A DNA stretch of 64,000 nucleotides from Bacillus sp. IITD106 (GCF_019459225.1 NZ_JAIAZY010000010.1:38807-102806), one strand, 5' to 3'; shown: positions 36,447 through 46,269, numbered from the stretch's first letter. Notes: a model not told the origin generated them from the letters alone. A program made the numbers and translations.

Positions 36447-37619
36447 TTATTCAAATGTCCCTTTCACAATTGCTTCACCATTTTCAACCATCATTCTCCC
36501 CATTGCAAAAACCGTATCAATCGTATAATCTTCTTTGTTCAGTAAAACTAAATCAGCATCTTTTCCTGCTGTAATCGTTCCTTTTTGTTCTAGTTTTAGT
36601 ATAGATGCCGGATTTTGTGTAATTACTTTAAAAGCGACATCAGGAGAAATGCCTTCTATCAAAATAGCATCCCGTACTTCCTCAAAAAGTAAAGAAACTT
36701 TTCCGATTCCTAATCCTGTAAAATTTCCTTGCTCGTCAAATTTTGGCAGACTTCCTTGAGCATCGGAAGTGAAGGTGATTTGTTCAATATCAATCCCGTC
36801 ATCTAGCAATCTTCTTAAACCTTTACTCGATTTAATATTCCAATCGTTTTTCATATTTGGAATGGAGCTTGTAGTAAAGTCGACATAGCCACCATTTCTT
36901 GCATATTCGACCGCTGCTTCAAATAAATGGGGGTTTCGATTTATATGAGTCGGATAAAATTGCTGGATAGGTATTTCGGTTGTTTTTACGACTTCTTCCA
37001 CTAAGCGAAAATGTTCATAACTGTCGCCGACATGTATATTCACAATACCCGCCTTGCCCGAAAGCATGCCACCGATCCTTGCTGCGGATGCAATTTTCGC
37101 AAGTTCTTCTACTGTTGGTTGAGATGAACGGTGATCTGAGATTGCAATTTCTCCTACGCCGATAATTTTATCAACAAGTATAATATCATCTTCAATGTTA
37201 TCCATTAAAGTTTTAACTGGAACTTGATAGGAACCTGTTTGAACATAGCAAGTAATTCCTTCTTCCTCTAGCGCTCTTGCTTTGGCAATTAAATTAGTCA
37301 TTGTTCTTGTCGTGCCATCGGTTCCGATTACGCCAATAATCGTTGTCACTCCAGCAAGGGTGGTATCGGTTAACTGAAGTTCGGGGGTTCTAGTTCTATA
37401 ACTGCCTTCGCCGCCGCCACCAGTTATATGAACATGGGCATCAATAAATCCAGGAACAACTATTTTACCAGCTGCCTCCACTACATGTATATGAACAAAA
37501 CCCGCAGGAACATCAATCCGCTCTTCAATAAATCCAATCTTTTGATCAACTAGGAGGATATCCTTTTTTCCAATATAATCAGGAGAATAGACTTCACCGT
37601 TTTTGATGAGAGTTAACAA
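36447..37619 (-). CDS. iadA: Isoaspartyl dipeptidase, IadA-type amidohydrolase
   Basis: A 390-residue amidohydrolase that cleaves beta-aspartyl dipeptides left by protein ageing. The metal site DAHVHITGGGGEGSYRTRTPE is the IadA signature; the lysine/glutamate pair region is VGEIAISDHRSSQPT and the later Asp ligand is in FTSDAQGSLP. TTG 37619 is proposed as start because GGAAAGGA lies 10 bases upstream and the length equals E. coli IadA (390); an in-frame start at 37670 adds 17 residues. The gene is monocistronic. Confidence 0.9.
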   Translation of the reverse strand: MLTLIKNGEVYSPDYIGKKDILLVDQKIGFIEERIDVPAGFVHIHVVEAAGKIVVPGFIDAHVHITGGGGEGSYRTRTPELQLTDTTLAGVTTIIGVIGTDGTTRTMTNLIAKARALEEEGITCYVQTGSYQVPVKTLMDNIEDDIILVDKIIGVGEIAISDHRSSQPTVEELAKIASAARIGGMLSGKAGIVNIHVGDSYEHFRLVEEVVKTTEIPIQQFYPTHINRNPHLFEAAVEYARNGGYVDFTTSSIPNMKNDWNIKSSKGLRRLLDDGIDIEQITFTSDAQGSLPKFDEQGNFTGLGIGKVSLLFEEVRDAILIEGISPDVAFKVITQNPASILKLEQKGTITAGKDADLVLLNKEDYTIDTVFAMGRMMVENGEAIVKGTFE

Positions 37620-37794
37620 ATATGCCCAATCCTTTCCATATGAAATATGTCTTATTTTATTATTGTACACTTTTTTCTTATCCCGTTTCTAATTGACCTC
37701 AAACATGAATATAGGATTCAATGTAACTAGAATGAAACTAAACATTCAATAAAACGTATAGTAAACAAGGATTAGAAATGTAGAGGTGAAAAAA

Positions 37795-37983
37795 ATGAGC
37801 GAACAAAATCAAGACCAATTGATGGCTGAAATTGCAGAACTAAAGGAGATGGTAAGGAAGTTAGAATCGGATATAGAAGATATTAAATTTTTCACAAAAA
37901 GACCTATTTTTGATTCAGGAACAATTGGAACCGTTGGAGGAATTATTTTAGGAGCTCTTGCTATTATTGGGATATTTTGGTGA
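37795..37983 (+). CDS. Small membrane protein with N-terminal coiled coil
   Basis: A 62-residue protein: an acidic coiled-coil-like region (QLMAEIAELKEMVRKLESDI) followed by one C-terminal membrane helix (TIGTVGGIILGALAIIGIFW). ATG 37795 has AGAGGTGA upstream; GTG 37786 overlaps that site. Probably tail-anchored. Family and function not recognised. It has its own terminator. Confidence 0.7.
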   Translation: MSEQNQDQLMAEIAELKEMVRKLESDIEDIKFFTKRPIFDSGTIGTVGGIILGALAIIGIFW

Positions 37984-37989
37984 ACGAGA

Positions 37990-38042
37990 AAACATGCCCT
38001 TCGCATTTGCTAAAAGGGCATGTCATATTTTTAATCTTTTTA
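37990..38042 (+). terminator. Terminator after small membrane protein gene
   Basis: ACATGCCCTT (37992-38001) pairs with AAGGGCATGT (38014-38023), followed by TATTTTTAATCTTTTT. Confidence 0.85.
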
Positions 38043-38079
38043 CAATACATCAATGCGTTTCCTTATTGACTCTTATTAT

Positions 38080-38724
38080 TTATCGTGCGTTTGGAAACAC
38101 TCTTCGTACTGTATCGCTAAATTCGTTAAAGAAACCACTTACTGGGCGCCCTGCGTTTATGTCATTTCTATAGCCCGTCATTCGATTAAAGAAATCGGGG
38201 TTTTCAGAAATGTAGACATTATCAATATTGTTATCGACATCTCTAACCTGCTTAGCGATTTTTCTTTGTACCGTATTACTCATTTCGTTATTTCCTCTAT
38301 TGCTTAACTTTACTGCCACATAAGCGTTTCGCCTAGTAACAAGAACATTTGCACTATCGACTTCTTTAAGCTTGGTAATCTCATCTGCAATATTGTCTGC
38401 TACATCGATTCGATTATTGTCATTGAAATCACGATTATTATTTACTCCAAGCCCAGTGTTATTATTTACTCCAGTTCTTGTGTTATTGTTTATACCATCC
38501 CTTGTTCCTGTGTTATTAACACCATATCCATCCCTTGTTGTCATATTTCGATTATTGTCTGTCCAATTTCTGTTGGTGTCAACATTTGGGTTGTAGCGAA
38601 CTCCAAGTGGTGTATTATTATCGTTATTCGCGATTCGATCATTATTTTTATTGTTGGTTGCACATCCTCCCATAAGCATAACGGAAGCAAGACCAACGTA
38701 AATCACCGATTTTGCAAATTTCAT
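38080..38724 (-). CDS. YhcN/YlaJ-family spore lipoprotein
   Basis: A 214-residue lipoprotein; the lipobox LMGGC puts the modified Cys at residue 21. A low-complexity Asn/Arg/Thr-rich linker (about 22-105, with repeated NNNT and GVNN units) precedes a YhcN/YlaJ domain: ADEITKLKEVDSANVLVTRRNAYVAVKL ... VYISENPDFFNRM. Members are forespore lipoproteins of Bacillus linked to spore germination. RBS AGGAGGAG. The linker repeats make length variation between strains likely. Confidence 0.88.
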   Translation of the reverse strand: MKFAKSVIYVGLASVMLMGGCATNNKNNDRIANNDNNTPLGVRYNPNVDTNRNWTDNNRNMTTRDGYGVNNTGTRDGINNNTRTGVNNNTGLGVNNNRDFNDNNRIDVADNIADEITKLKEVDSANVLVTRRNAYVAVKLSNRGNNEMSNTVQRKIAKQVRDVDNNIDNVYISENPDFFNRMTGYRNDINAGRPVSGFFNEFSDTVRRVFPNAR

Positions 38725-38794
38725 TCATTCTCCTCCTTTTAATCGTGATTCTTTTATAATGTTCCATTTACCTAAATTTTTATCCGCAGTTTTT

Positions 38795-38802
38795 GTTATA
38801 AT
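38795..38802 (+). promoter_or_regulatory. Extended -10 element before sftA
   Basis: TGTTATAAT: a perfect TATAAT (38797-38802) with a TG extension, about 75 bases before sftA. No good -35 is visible at the usual distance. Confidence 0.5.
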
Positions 38803-38876
38803 GAATAAATGACAGCTATGACGGTACCTGGTAAAAAGACCGTATTTATACAGAATTGAAAGAATAGAGGGATAAG

Positions 38877-41087
38877 ATGTCCTGGTTGAAAAAAATATTT
38901 TCTAAATTAATGGATGAAACAGAAGAAGAAAATTTTCATGAATCTAAGCATGTTGTTCAGCATCCGGAAATAGATACTCGTATGAAATACCAATATCCTA
39001 AAGGAACGTTTCGATTTCCTTTAATAGAAGATCCTCCGAGAAGAAAGGAAATAAAAACAGAACGAATAAACCAAAATCGGAAACAAAGAACAGAAAATAA
39101 CAATGTACGAAGTGTTTCGCAAAGTTCACAAAATAAAAAACTTGAAATACAACAGAATGAAGAAAAACAAATTCTTAATAAAAAAACGGATAGTAGAAAA
39201 GTTGCACCAATGATAAAACAGCCGTTCCGTCCAACGGAGATTCCGTCTCCAATTTTTGGCTTCGAACGTCCTGAAAGAGAGAAATTTGAATATGAACTGA
39301 ATGATTCATTTTTTGGAAACGAAGATGAATTTGAAGATACACAGCTTGTGGAAAATCTTGATGAAGCAACCATTTGGGAAGATGAAGGCATCGTTCAGGA
39401 CAATGACTTAGTAGAGCAAGTGGAAGCAAAGGAAAACGAAACGATGGATAACCTTGTTCTAGAAAAAGAACATCCACAGCAAGACGTTATAAAAGAGAGA
39501 GAAACCAACGCCAAAAGAACTCATTTACCTTTTAATGTTCTCATGTTAAAAAAAGATAAAGAAAAATGGCAAAAAAGACATGATGAAAAAATAGAGAAAC
39601 AAAAGCCAATACAAATTGCAAAGGACGAAGCGGCTGCAGCCATTCTAGAATCAAATACAATACAAGGTGAATATCATTTTCCATCCTTAAGACTATTGAA
39701 ACCTCCAGTGATTATATCGGAGAATAGAGAGTGGCTGGAAGAACAAAAAGAATTACTTAACGAAACGCTTAAAAATTTTAATGTCAATGCACATGTTGTC
39801 AACGTCAGTCAAGGTCCGGCTGTTACAAGGTTTGAAGTTCAGCCTGAACGGGGAGTGAAAGTGAGTAAGATCACAAATCTTAGTGATGATATTAAGTTAA
39901 GCATGGCAGCTAAGGATATCCGAATTGAAGCGCCTATCCCAGGAAAACGATCAATTGGCATTGAGATTCCAAACTACGAAAGCCGACCTGTCCAAATTAG
40001 TGAAATTATCGGAAGCAAAGCATTTTTACAAAGTAAATCATCCCTTACCGCTGTACTAGGGCTTGATATTTCCGGTGTTCCAGTCGTTACGGATCTAAGT
40101 AGAATGCCCCATGGACTAATAGCAGGGGCAACAGGTTCGGGAAAAAGTGTATGTATTAATTCAATTTTAGTCAGTTTGCTTTATAAGGCGAAACCAGATG
40201 AACTGAAACTTTTATTGATTGATCCCAAAATGGTTGAACTAGCCCCTTACAATCATATTCCGCATCTAGTGAGTCCTGTTATTACTGATGTAAAAGCTGC
40301 GACAGCTGCACTCAAATGGGCTGTGGATGAGATGGAGCGCCGTTACGAATTATTTTCGCATGCAAGTGTTCGTGATATAAGCCGCTTTAATGAGTTGGCT
40401 GTGGAGAGTGGGCATTATAGCGACAAGCTTCCATACATTGTTGTGGTGATCGATGAGTTAGCCGATCTAATGATGATGGCTCCTACTGATGTCGAGGAAT
40501 CGATTTGTCGAATCGCTCAAAAGGCTAGGGCGTGTGGAATCCATTTGATTATTGCAACACAGCGGCCTTCTGTTGATGTTATTACAGGTTTAATCAAAGC
40601 GAATGTTCCGACACGAATTGCTTTTTCCGTTTCCTCTCAAGTTGATTCTCGAACGATTATCGATATTAGTGGAGCTGAAAAACTGCTTGGTCGAGGTGAT
40701 ATGTTATTTTTAGGCAGTGGTTCATCCAAGCCTGTTAGACTTCAAGGAACTTTCGTATCCGATCAAGAAATCGATCGAGTTGTAGAATTTGTGCGTACTC
40801 AAGGGAAGCCTAACTATATGTTTGAGCAGGAAGAATTATTGAAACGAGCACAAGTACAAGAAGATGAAGATGAACTATTTTTAGAGTCATGTGATTTTGT
40901 CGTTAGTCAAGGTAGTGCTTCTACGTCACTTCTTCAAAGACAGTTTAGAATCGGCTATAATCGTGCAGCACGGCTAATATTGATGATGGAACAGCAGGGA
41001 ATCATCTCTGAAGCTAAAGGAAGCAAACCAAGAGATGTACTAATTAACGAGAATGAACTAAAAGTATTAAAAGATTCTCTAGAATAA
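38877..41087 (+). CDS. sftA: DNA translocase SftA (FtsK/SpoIIIE family, soluble)
   Basis: A 736-residue septum-associated DNA pump that clears chromosomal DNA from the division site. There are no membrane helices. An N-terminal acidic/basic low-complexity region (1-250) is followed by the FtsK alpha/beta motor with Walker A GATGSGKS at 417-424, the arch motif LKLLLIDPKMVELAPYNHIPHL, Walker B YIVVVIDELADLMM and RAxARA-like CRIAQKARACGIHLIIATQRPS. A C-terminal gamma winged helix (SASTSLLQRQFRIGYNRAARLI) recognises orienting sequences. It is shorter than the 952-residue B. subtilis protein, mainly in the linker. Confidence 0.95.
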   Translation: MSWLKKIFSKLMDETEEENFHESKHVVQHPEIDTRMKYQYPKGTFRFPLIEDPPRRKEIKTERINQNRKQRTENNNVRSVSQSSQNKKLEIQQNEEKQILNKKTDSRKVAPMIKQPFRPTEIPSPIFGFERPEREKFEYELNDSFFGNEDEFEDTQLVENLDEATIWEDEGIVQDNDLVEQVEAKENETMDNLVLEKEHPQQDVIKERETNAKRTHLPFNVLMLKKDKEKWQKRHDEKIEKQKPIQIAKDEAAAAILESNTIQGEYHFPSLRLLKPPVIISENREWLEEQKELLNETLKNFNVNAHVVNVSQGPAVTRFEVQPERGVKVSKITNLSDDIKLSMAAKDIRIEAPIPGKRSIGIEIPNYESRPVQISEIIGSKAFLQSKSSLTAVLGLDISGVPVVTDLSRMPHGLIAGATGSGKSVCINSILVSLLYKAKPDELKLLLIDPKMVELAPYNHIPHLVSPVITDVKAATAALKWAVDEMERRYELFSHASVRDISRFNELAVESGHYSDKLPYIVVVIDELADLMMMAPTDVEESICRIAQKARACGIHLIIATQRPSVDVITGLIKANVPTRIAFSVSSQVDSRTIIDISGAEKLLGRGDMLFLGSGSSKPVRLQGTFVSDQEIDRVVEFVRTQGKPNYMFEQEELLKRAQVQEDEDELFLESCDFVVSQGSASTSLLQRQFRIGYNRAARLILMMEQQGIISEAKGSKPRDVLINENELKVLKDSLE

Positions 41088-41133
41088 AAAGCCTGAAAAT
41101 GTTATTCTTATTTTTGGATGTTTAGATGAGAAA

Positions 41134-41162
41134 TGGTCATTTAACTTAATCAATGCTATAAT
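41134..41162 (+). promoter_or_regulatory. Sigma-A-like promoter for murC
   Basis: TGGTCA (41134-41139), 17-nt spacer, TATAAT (41157-41162) with TG extension (TGCTATAAT). It lies about 320 bases before murC, with a MITE-like element in between. Confidence 0.6.
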
Positions 41163-41254
41163 GACTAAATACAAAAAATATCATAAACATTTCTAAGCTT
41201 TTACATACTAATCTTTCTGCCGTAAATAATATTGGTGAGGATTGATAAAAGCGC

Positions 41255-41402
41255 ATGTTTAAAAAGGAGGATAAAAAGGACCAAGAAATTCGAGGCGGCG
41301 CAGTTTCGAGCAGCGGAATGTATGCTTCTAGATACATGAGCAGCGGAGAAACAAGCCAACGAAGAAATTCGAAGTGTCATTTTTACCGGACTTTTTAAAC
41401 AT
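41255..41402 (-). mobile_element. 148-bp MITE-like element, copy 2 (inverted)
   Basis: Reverse-complement relative of the element at 25024-25171, also 148 bp. Its ends form a perfect 12-bp inverted repeat, ATGTTTAAAAAG (41255-41266) with CTTTTTAAACAT (41391-41402). It lies in the 394-base leader between sftA and murC, downstream of the murC promoter. Confidence 0.85.
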
Positions 41403-41481
41403 CCTCTAAAAGCGATTTTGAGCAAAATGTGGTTCTTAATCATATGATGCAAATAGACAGATGATTGTTGGAGGTTCAAAT

Positions 41482-42801
41482 ATGACTGTATACCATTTCG
41501 TAGGTATTAAGGGCTCTGGGATGAGCGCACTTGCACAAATTCTTCACGATATGGGATATAATGTGCAAGGTTCAGATGTAGGAAAATACTTTTTTACACA
41601 AGCTGCCCTTGAGGACTCAAATATAAAAATTTTACCCTTTCAGCGCGAAAATATAACAAAAGGCATGACGGTCATAGCCGGAAATGCTTTTCCTGATACA
41701 CATGAAGAAATTGAAGAGGCAATGAGTCAAGGGATTCCCGTGATTAGATACCATGCTTTTCTAGGCGAATTTATGAAAAAGTTCACTAGCATAGCTGTTA
41801 CCGGTTCACATGGGAAAACTTCAACAACTGGTTTACTTTCTCATGTCATGGGAGGTGCAAAGCCAACATCTTATCTCATTGGAGATGGTACTGGTAGTGG
41901 AGTAAAAAATGCGGAATACTTTGTATTTGAGGCTTGCGAGTATCGAAGACATTTCCTATCCTATTTTCCAGATTATGCTATAATGACGAATATTGATTTT
42001 GATCATCCGGATTATTTTTCAAATATTGATGATGTTTATTCTGCTTTTCAGCAATTAGCTAAGCAAGTCAATAAAGCCATCATTGCTTATGGCGATGATG
42101 ATCAGCTGCAAAAAATACAAGCTGAGGTACCCGTTTTATTTTATGGATTTGGTGATGGAAATGACTTCCAGGCTCGGAATCTTCAAAAATCAACTAATGG
42201 CACAAAATTTGATGTGTTCGTGCGCAATCATTTTTATGCAACGTTTGAAATTCCTACCTTTGGCGACCATAATGTGTTAAATGCATTATCGGTCATTGCA
42301 TTATGTCATTATGAGGAAATTAATGTAGAAGTGCTTCAAATTCAGTTAAAGACATTTGGCGGAGTTAAGCGCCGTTTTACGGAAAAGGTTATTGGAGATC
42401 AAGTATTGGTTGACGATTACGCCCATCATCCAGTTGAAATTAAAGCGACGATTAATGCCGCACGCCAAAAATATCCTAATAGTCAAATCGTTGCCGTCTT
42501 TCAACCGCATACCTTTACACGAACTCAAGCATTTTTACAAGAGTTTGGCGAAAGCTTAGGTGAAGCAGATAAAGTATATTTATGTGAAATTTTCGGTTCC
42601 GCTCGAGAAAACCATGGGAAATTATCCATTAATGATTTAAAAGATAAAATTAACGGAGCGGAAATTTTAAATGAAGAAGATACCTCTCCACTTTTAATGC
42701 TAGATAACTCGGTCTTACTTTTCATGGGAGCCGGCGATATTCAAAAATTTCAATCAGCCTACGAAAGCCTTTTACAACAACAATTAAAAAAGGCACAGTA
42801 A
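41482..42801 (+). CDS. murC: UDP-N-acetylmuramate--L-alanine ligase
   Basis: A 439-residue cytoplasmic Mur ligase adding L-Ala to UDP-MurNAc in peptidoglycan synthesis. The UDP-binding N terminus [21 protein letters not shown], the ATP loop [46 protein letters not shown] (metal and substrate) and the C-terminal [20 protein letters not shown] are all present. ATG 41482 has GGAGG upstream; the frame extending to 41461 contains that site. Its position between sftA and ytxG is conserved in Bacillus. Confidence 0.96.
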   Translation: MTVYHFVGIKGSGMSALAQILHDMGYNVQGSDVGKYFFTQAALEDSNIKILPFQRENITKGMTVIAGNAFPDTHEEIEEAMSQGIPVIRYHAFLGEFMKKFTSIAVTGSHGKTSTTGLLSHVMGGAKPTSYLIGDGTGSGVKNAEYFVFEACEYRRHFLSYFPDYAIMTNIDFDHPDYFSNIDDVYSAFQQLAKQVNKAIIAYGDDDQLQKIQAEVPVLFYGFGDGNDFQARNLQKSTNGTKFDVFVRNHFYATFEIPTFGDHNVLNALSVIALCHYEEINVEVLQIQLKTFGGVKRRFTEKVIGDQVLVDDYAHHPVEIKATINAARQKYPNSQIVAVFQPHTFTRTQAFLQEFGESLGEADKVYLCEIFGSARENHGKLSINDLKDKINGAEILNEEDTSPLLMLDNSVLLFMGAGDIQKFQSAYESLLQQQLKKAQ

Positions 42802-42847
42802 GCTCGAGGGCTAGGCACTAGGGTTGGACATCAATGAAAAACATACA

Positions 42848-42906
42848 TTAGGGGTTGCCCCATTTGGCCTTGTACTAGCAAGACTTTGGGCAACCCCTAT
42901 TCTTAT
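42848..42906 (+). terminator. Terminator after murC
   Basis: TAGGGGTTGCCC (42849-42860) pairs with GGGCAACCCCTA (42888-42899) across a 27-nt loop, followed by TTCTTATT. Confidence 0.8.
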
Positions 42907-42997
42907 TATGATAGGAATACTTCATTTTAAATAAGAGAACTATAATACATAAACAAGAAGGATATCAACACGATCATAACGAAGTATAAATTTATCA

Positions 42998-43023
42998 GTT
43001 TAGGAAAAGTTGAACTAGGGTAA
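42998..43023 (+). promoter_or_regulatory. Sigma-B-type promoter for ytxGH
   Basis: GTTTAG (42998-43003), a 14-nt spacer, then GGGTAA (43018-43023), one base from the GTTTAA consensus at -35 and a good match to GGGWAW at -10. It lies just before ytxG, whose B. subtilis orthologue (csb40) is sigma-B controlled. Confidence 0.75.
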
Positions 43024-43054
43024 AGTGAATTGTACATTAGGAGGTGCTGCATAC

Positions 43055-43540
43055 ATGCAGATTATTTTATATTTAAGTGTGGCATTAATTGCGATAGCGT
43101 TTTTAATTCTAGTCCTAAGCTTAACAAAGACTTTAAAAGCAATGAAGGAAACGCTAGAAAGTGTTTCTCATACATTGGATGGCCTTGAAACGCAGTTAAA
43201 GGGTGTAACAGGTGAAACAACGATGCTATTACATAAAACAAATGCCCTTGCCGACGATATTCAAGGCAAAGTTGAGAAGCTCGATACAGTCGTTTTGGCT
43301 GTAAAGGATGTCGGAAATACGATACAAGATATGAATGATTCTGTAAGAAAAGTAACGACATCCATTTCATCAGTAATGGTTAGAAATCAAGACAAAGTAG
43401 CCCAAGTAGTACAATGGGGTGCCGTTGCGAAAGAATTAAAAGATAAATGGTTTGGTGAAAAAAAGAAAAAACAAGACTATAAACCATTTGATTCTGAAGT
43501 GAAAATCCACGACCATCAATTAGAACGCAGTAAAGGGTAG
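43055..43540 (+). CDS. ytxG: General stress protein YtxG, DUF948
   Basis: A 161-residue protein with one N-terminal membrane helix ([23 protein letters not shown]) and a long helical/coiled-coil domain of the DUF948 family, ending in a basic tail. ATG 43055 follows AGGAGGTG; the GTG at 43025 lies upstream of that site. A sigma-B-type promoter sits directly in front, matching the general-stress regulation of B. subtilis ytxG. It is cotranscribed with ytxH. Molecular function unknown. Confidence 0.88.
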   Translation: MQIILYLSVALIAIAFLILVLSLTKTLKAMKETLESVSHTLDGLETQLKGVTGETTMLLHKTNALADDIQGKVEKLDTVVLAVKDVGNTIQDMNDSVRKVTTSISSVMVRNQDKVAQVVQWGAVAKELKDKWFGEKKKKQDYKPFDSEVKIHDHQLERSKG

Positions 43541-43572
43541 AGAAGTAAAACAAAAGGATGGAGGATGATAGC

Positions 43573-44076
43573 ATGAGTAATAATCAAAATAATTCTGGAA
43601 GTTTTATGACAGGAATAATTGTTGGTAGTCTTGTAGGGGCGGTAACGGCTTTGTTGATGGCTCCAAAATCAGGAAAAGAGCTTCGCAACGATATCAATAA
43701 CCAGGTGGAAGCATTGAAGGAAAAGTCGGGTGAATGGAAAGAAACTGTAATGGAAAAAGGTTCAGAGTTATCCTCGACAGCTGTGGAAAAAACGAATCAG
43801 CTTCGTCAGGTTGCAATGGAAAAAGGCAGTAACGTAGTGGAAGTCGTGAAAGAAAAAGCTGACCAATTCAGTAATACGATAAATGGTGCATCCAATGATG
43901 TTGCGGAAAAAACGAAAGACATGGTTGATGGCTGGAGAGACACAGTTCATGAAACAGCTGATAACATGGCCGACAAAGCTAAAGATAATATTGATCAAGT
44001 ACAATCCCAATCAGAAAAATTAACTGAGAAAACGAAAGATATGGCGGATAAAATCAATAACTCCATGAATGAATAA
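43573..44076 (+). CDS. ytxH: General stress protein YtxH
   Basis: A 167-residue YtxH-family protein: an N-terminal Gly-rich membrane segment (GSFMTGIIVGSLVGAVTALLMAPKSGKELR) followed by a LEA-like helical tail with repeated EKT/KDMAD/DKAKD elements. ATG 43573 has GGAGG at 8 bases. It follows ytxG closely in a sigma-B-type operon. The third gene of the B. subtilis operon, ytxJ, is absent; a terminator and a convergent gene come next. Confidence 0.9.
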   Translation: MSNNQNNSGSFMTGIIVGSLVGAVTALLMAPKSGKELRNDINNQVEALKEKSGEWKETVMEKGSELSSTAVEKTNQLRQVAMEKGSNVVEVVKEKADQFSNTINGASNDVAEKTKDMVDGWRDTVHETADNMADKAKDNIDQVQSQSEKLTEKTKDMADKINNSMNE

Positions 44077-44078
44077 AA

Positions 44079-44114
44079 TGACAGGCCGTTCCATTGTGAA
44101 CGGCCTGTTTTTCT
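44079..44114. terminator. Terminator between ytxH and the convergent FtsA-like gene
   Basis: A perfect 11-bp stem (44081-44091 with 44098-44108) followed by TTTTT on the plus strand. It overlaps the stop of the convergent gene. Confidence 0.9.
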
Positions 44115-46269
44115 ATTGGTTTGAAACAGTGGGCCAAACAATTTCAAGATGATCACCATTTTGGATCGGGGAATAAAATGTAGCCTCTTCATTATTTATT
44201 AATAGTGAAAAATTTCCAGTTGCATTATTAGGCTTTTGTATTTCCACATAATTAAAGATGTCTTGAAAGATGAATGCTGCTTCACTCGTTTCGTTCCATT
44301 CAATATGGTCGCCCGAACTTAATTCATCATCTGGTTTTAAAATCTCTCCATTACGGTTATATTCAACGGCTGTTTTCGATATAATGATTCGTTCATGGTT
44401 AAAAAATACCGTGATGGACCGTTGAAGTAAATGCCCCATAGATGAAGCTAGATTATGAATTGTTGGAGCCAGTTTTCTTGCAATATTTAGTTCAACGATG
44501 GCGGGCAATGGTTCATTTACATTTGCTTTATTCCCATTTAGCCAAATTTCAGCTGAAAAATTAGGAATGACTTGTTCTTTACCATTAATGAATAGCTTAA
44601 ACGGACGAATCATGTTTAATAATTCTTTAATATTCAATGTTGTTAGGAGCTCGGAGATCGTATTAGGAATATGTACTGTTATCACATCACGGTCGCTAAC
44701 CATATCGTTAAGCGCAGCCTTTTTACCGTTTTTCTGAATGGTTGGCGGTACATAATAAGACTCCCCGTTAATAACCACACGTTTTTCTGGAACCTCATCA
44801 ATTAAATCTCTGATTCTTATTTGTAATGGCTCACCATCTGCCCCTTTTTTAGCGACAATAACATCCCCATTTTTAATAGGGTCCTCTAAACTGCATTCCT
44901 TCCCATTTTTTAATAAAATAGGAGGTTCACCATATGATCCAGGGATCGTAACTTGCTGCCCGTTCATTGTTGCGAATATGGCCATTCCAGGCTTTCCATA
45001 AAGCTTATTAATGATAATTCCTGAAGCAAGGATACAGTCAGCTACTGTTAATTCCTTTACCTCGAACATCCGGGTTGTTTGATCGTTCACGGTAACTGTT
45101 ACATATTGTATCGGCGATTTTCTAGCGGATATAGCAATTCCAATCGGTGTAATATTTTCTGGTCCACCAGGGATATGATCAGCAAATGTTAACCCTTGAA
45201 TGGCTTCTGCTCCTCTTATAGCAACTCTATTTTCAGGTAACTGCAGCATTTCGGCCAATCTTTTAGGTAATTCAGGAGTTTTGCTTCCTCCTCCTACAAG
45301 CATGACTGCTTTTGGTGCTTGTCCATTATTAAGTTCTCTTATTTGCATACTAATTTCTCTTGAAAGCTTATCAATGGCAGGAGATATTTGCGAAACAACA
45401 TCAGATTTTAAAACTTCATTTTCAAATCCAAGAATATCGTGAACAATAATGGAATCTTTCTCCCAAAGTTCCCTTTTTGCTTGCTCAGCATCCGGAAAAT
45501 CGAGTAAAAGCTGATCGCTTATCGCTTCAGTAATTTCGTCGCCGGCAGTAGGGACCATTCCATATGCTACTACTGTTCCTGTATTTGTAATAGCGATATC
45601 AGAAGTTCCTGCTCCTATATCAACTAGTGCCACATTTAGCCTACGCATTGAAACAGGTACAAGCACGTTAATGGCCGCAATCGGCTCCAAAGTGAGAGCA
45701 TCTAGCTCTAAATCTGCTCTTTGTAAAGCCTTAATAAGCGAATCTACCACGACCCGAGGCAAGAATGTAGCAATTATTTCTACTGATGCCTCATCACCTT
45801 GCTGATCAATTAAATTTCCTATAAGCAGATCATCTATAAAATAATGAAGAACTGAGTATCCTACACAATAATAGGAATTAATTTTTTCCGTTGATTGCTG
45901 TTCGGCAGCTGCTGCTTGCGCATTTTGGACTGCTGTCAGCTCAAGATAGAGGATATCCTCTTGATTAATCATCGGCTTGCCTTTTATATTTACGATGGCT
46001 TTGGCACGTTCTGTTTTCAATGATCTTCCAGCGGCAGCTACACAAACCTTAGAAAGCTTTCCATGCGTTTTTTCTAATTGATCCTTAACTTCTTTGATTA
46101 CATGGGCAACAGCTTGTATGTCATGAATTTGACCATCTACCATCGCTCTGGCTTTATGTTCTTTTACGACTAAATCTAGCACTTTATATTGTTCAACGTT
46201 CTCTTCTAGTATAAGGCCAACAACAGAACGAGTACCGATATCTAATGCGAAAATTTTTTCACCCTGCAC
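44113..46269 (-). CDS. FtsA/PilM-like actin-fold protein with long C-terminal extension
   Basis: A 718-residue protein. Residues 1-385 carry the actin-like ATPase fold of FtsA/PilM: phosphate-1 FALDIGTRSVVG, phosphate-2 VALVDIGAGTSDIAI and adenosine motif VMLVGGGSKTPELPKRLAEML. About 330 further residues follow, made of small repeated beta-rich segments with K-N-G-x turns (LLKNGKECSLEDPIKNGD, VINGESYYVPPTIQKNGKKAALNDMVSDRD, LFINGKEQVIP, SLLINNEEATFYSPIQNGDHLEI). Genuine FtsA is about 420 residues with a C-terminal amphipathic helix, which is not seen here. GTG start behind GGAAGGTGA. A cell-division or envelope role is inferred from the fold only. Confidence 0.8.
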   Translation of the reverse strand: MQGEKIFALDIGTRSVVGLILEENVEQYKVLDLVVKEHKARAMVDGQIHDIQAVAHVIKEVKDQLEKTHGKLSKVCVAAAGRSLKTERAKAIVNIKGKPMINQEDILYLELTAVQNAQAAAAEQQSTEKINSYYCVGYSVLHYFIDDLLIGNLIDQQGDEASVEIIATFLPRVVVDSLIKALQRADLELDALTLEPIAAINVLVPVSMRRLNVALVDIGAGTSDIAITNTGTVVAYGMVPTAGDEITEAISDQLLLDFPDAEQAKRELWEKDSIIVHDILGFENEVLKSDVVSQISPAIDKLSREISMQIRELNNGQAPKAVMLVGGGSKTPELPKRLAEMLQLPENRVAIRGAEAIQGLTFADHIPGGPENITPIGIAISARKSPIQYVTVTVNDQTTRMFEVKELTVADCILASGIIINKLYGKPGMAIFATMNGQQVTIPGSYGEPPILLKNGKECSLEDPIKNGDVIVAKKGADGEPLQIRIRDLIDEVPEKRVVINGESYYVPPTIQKNGKKAALNDMVSDRDVITVHIPNTISELLTTLNIKELLNMIRPFKLFINGKEQVIPNFSAEIWLNGNKANVNEPLPAIVELNIARKLAPTIHNLASSMGHLLQRSITVFFNHERIIISKTAVEYNRNGEILKPDDELSSGDHIEWNETSEAAFIFQDIFNYVEIQKPNNATGNFSLLINNEEATFYSPIQNGDHLEIVWPTVSNQ

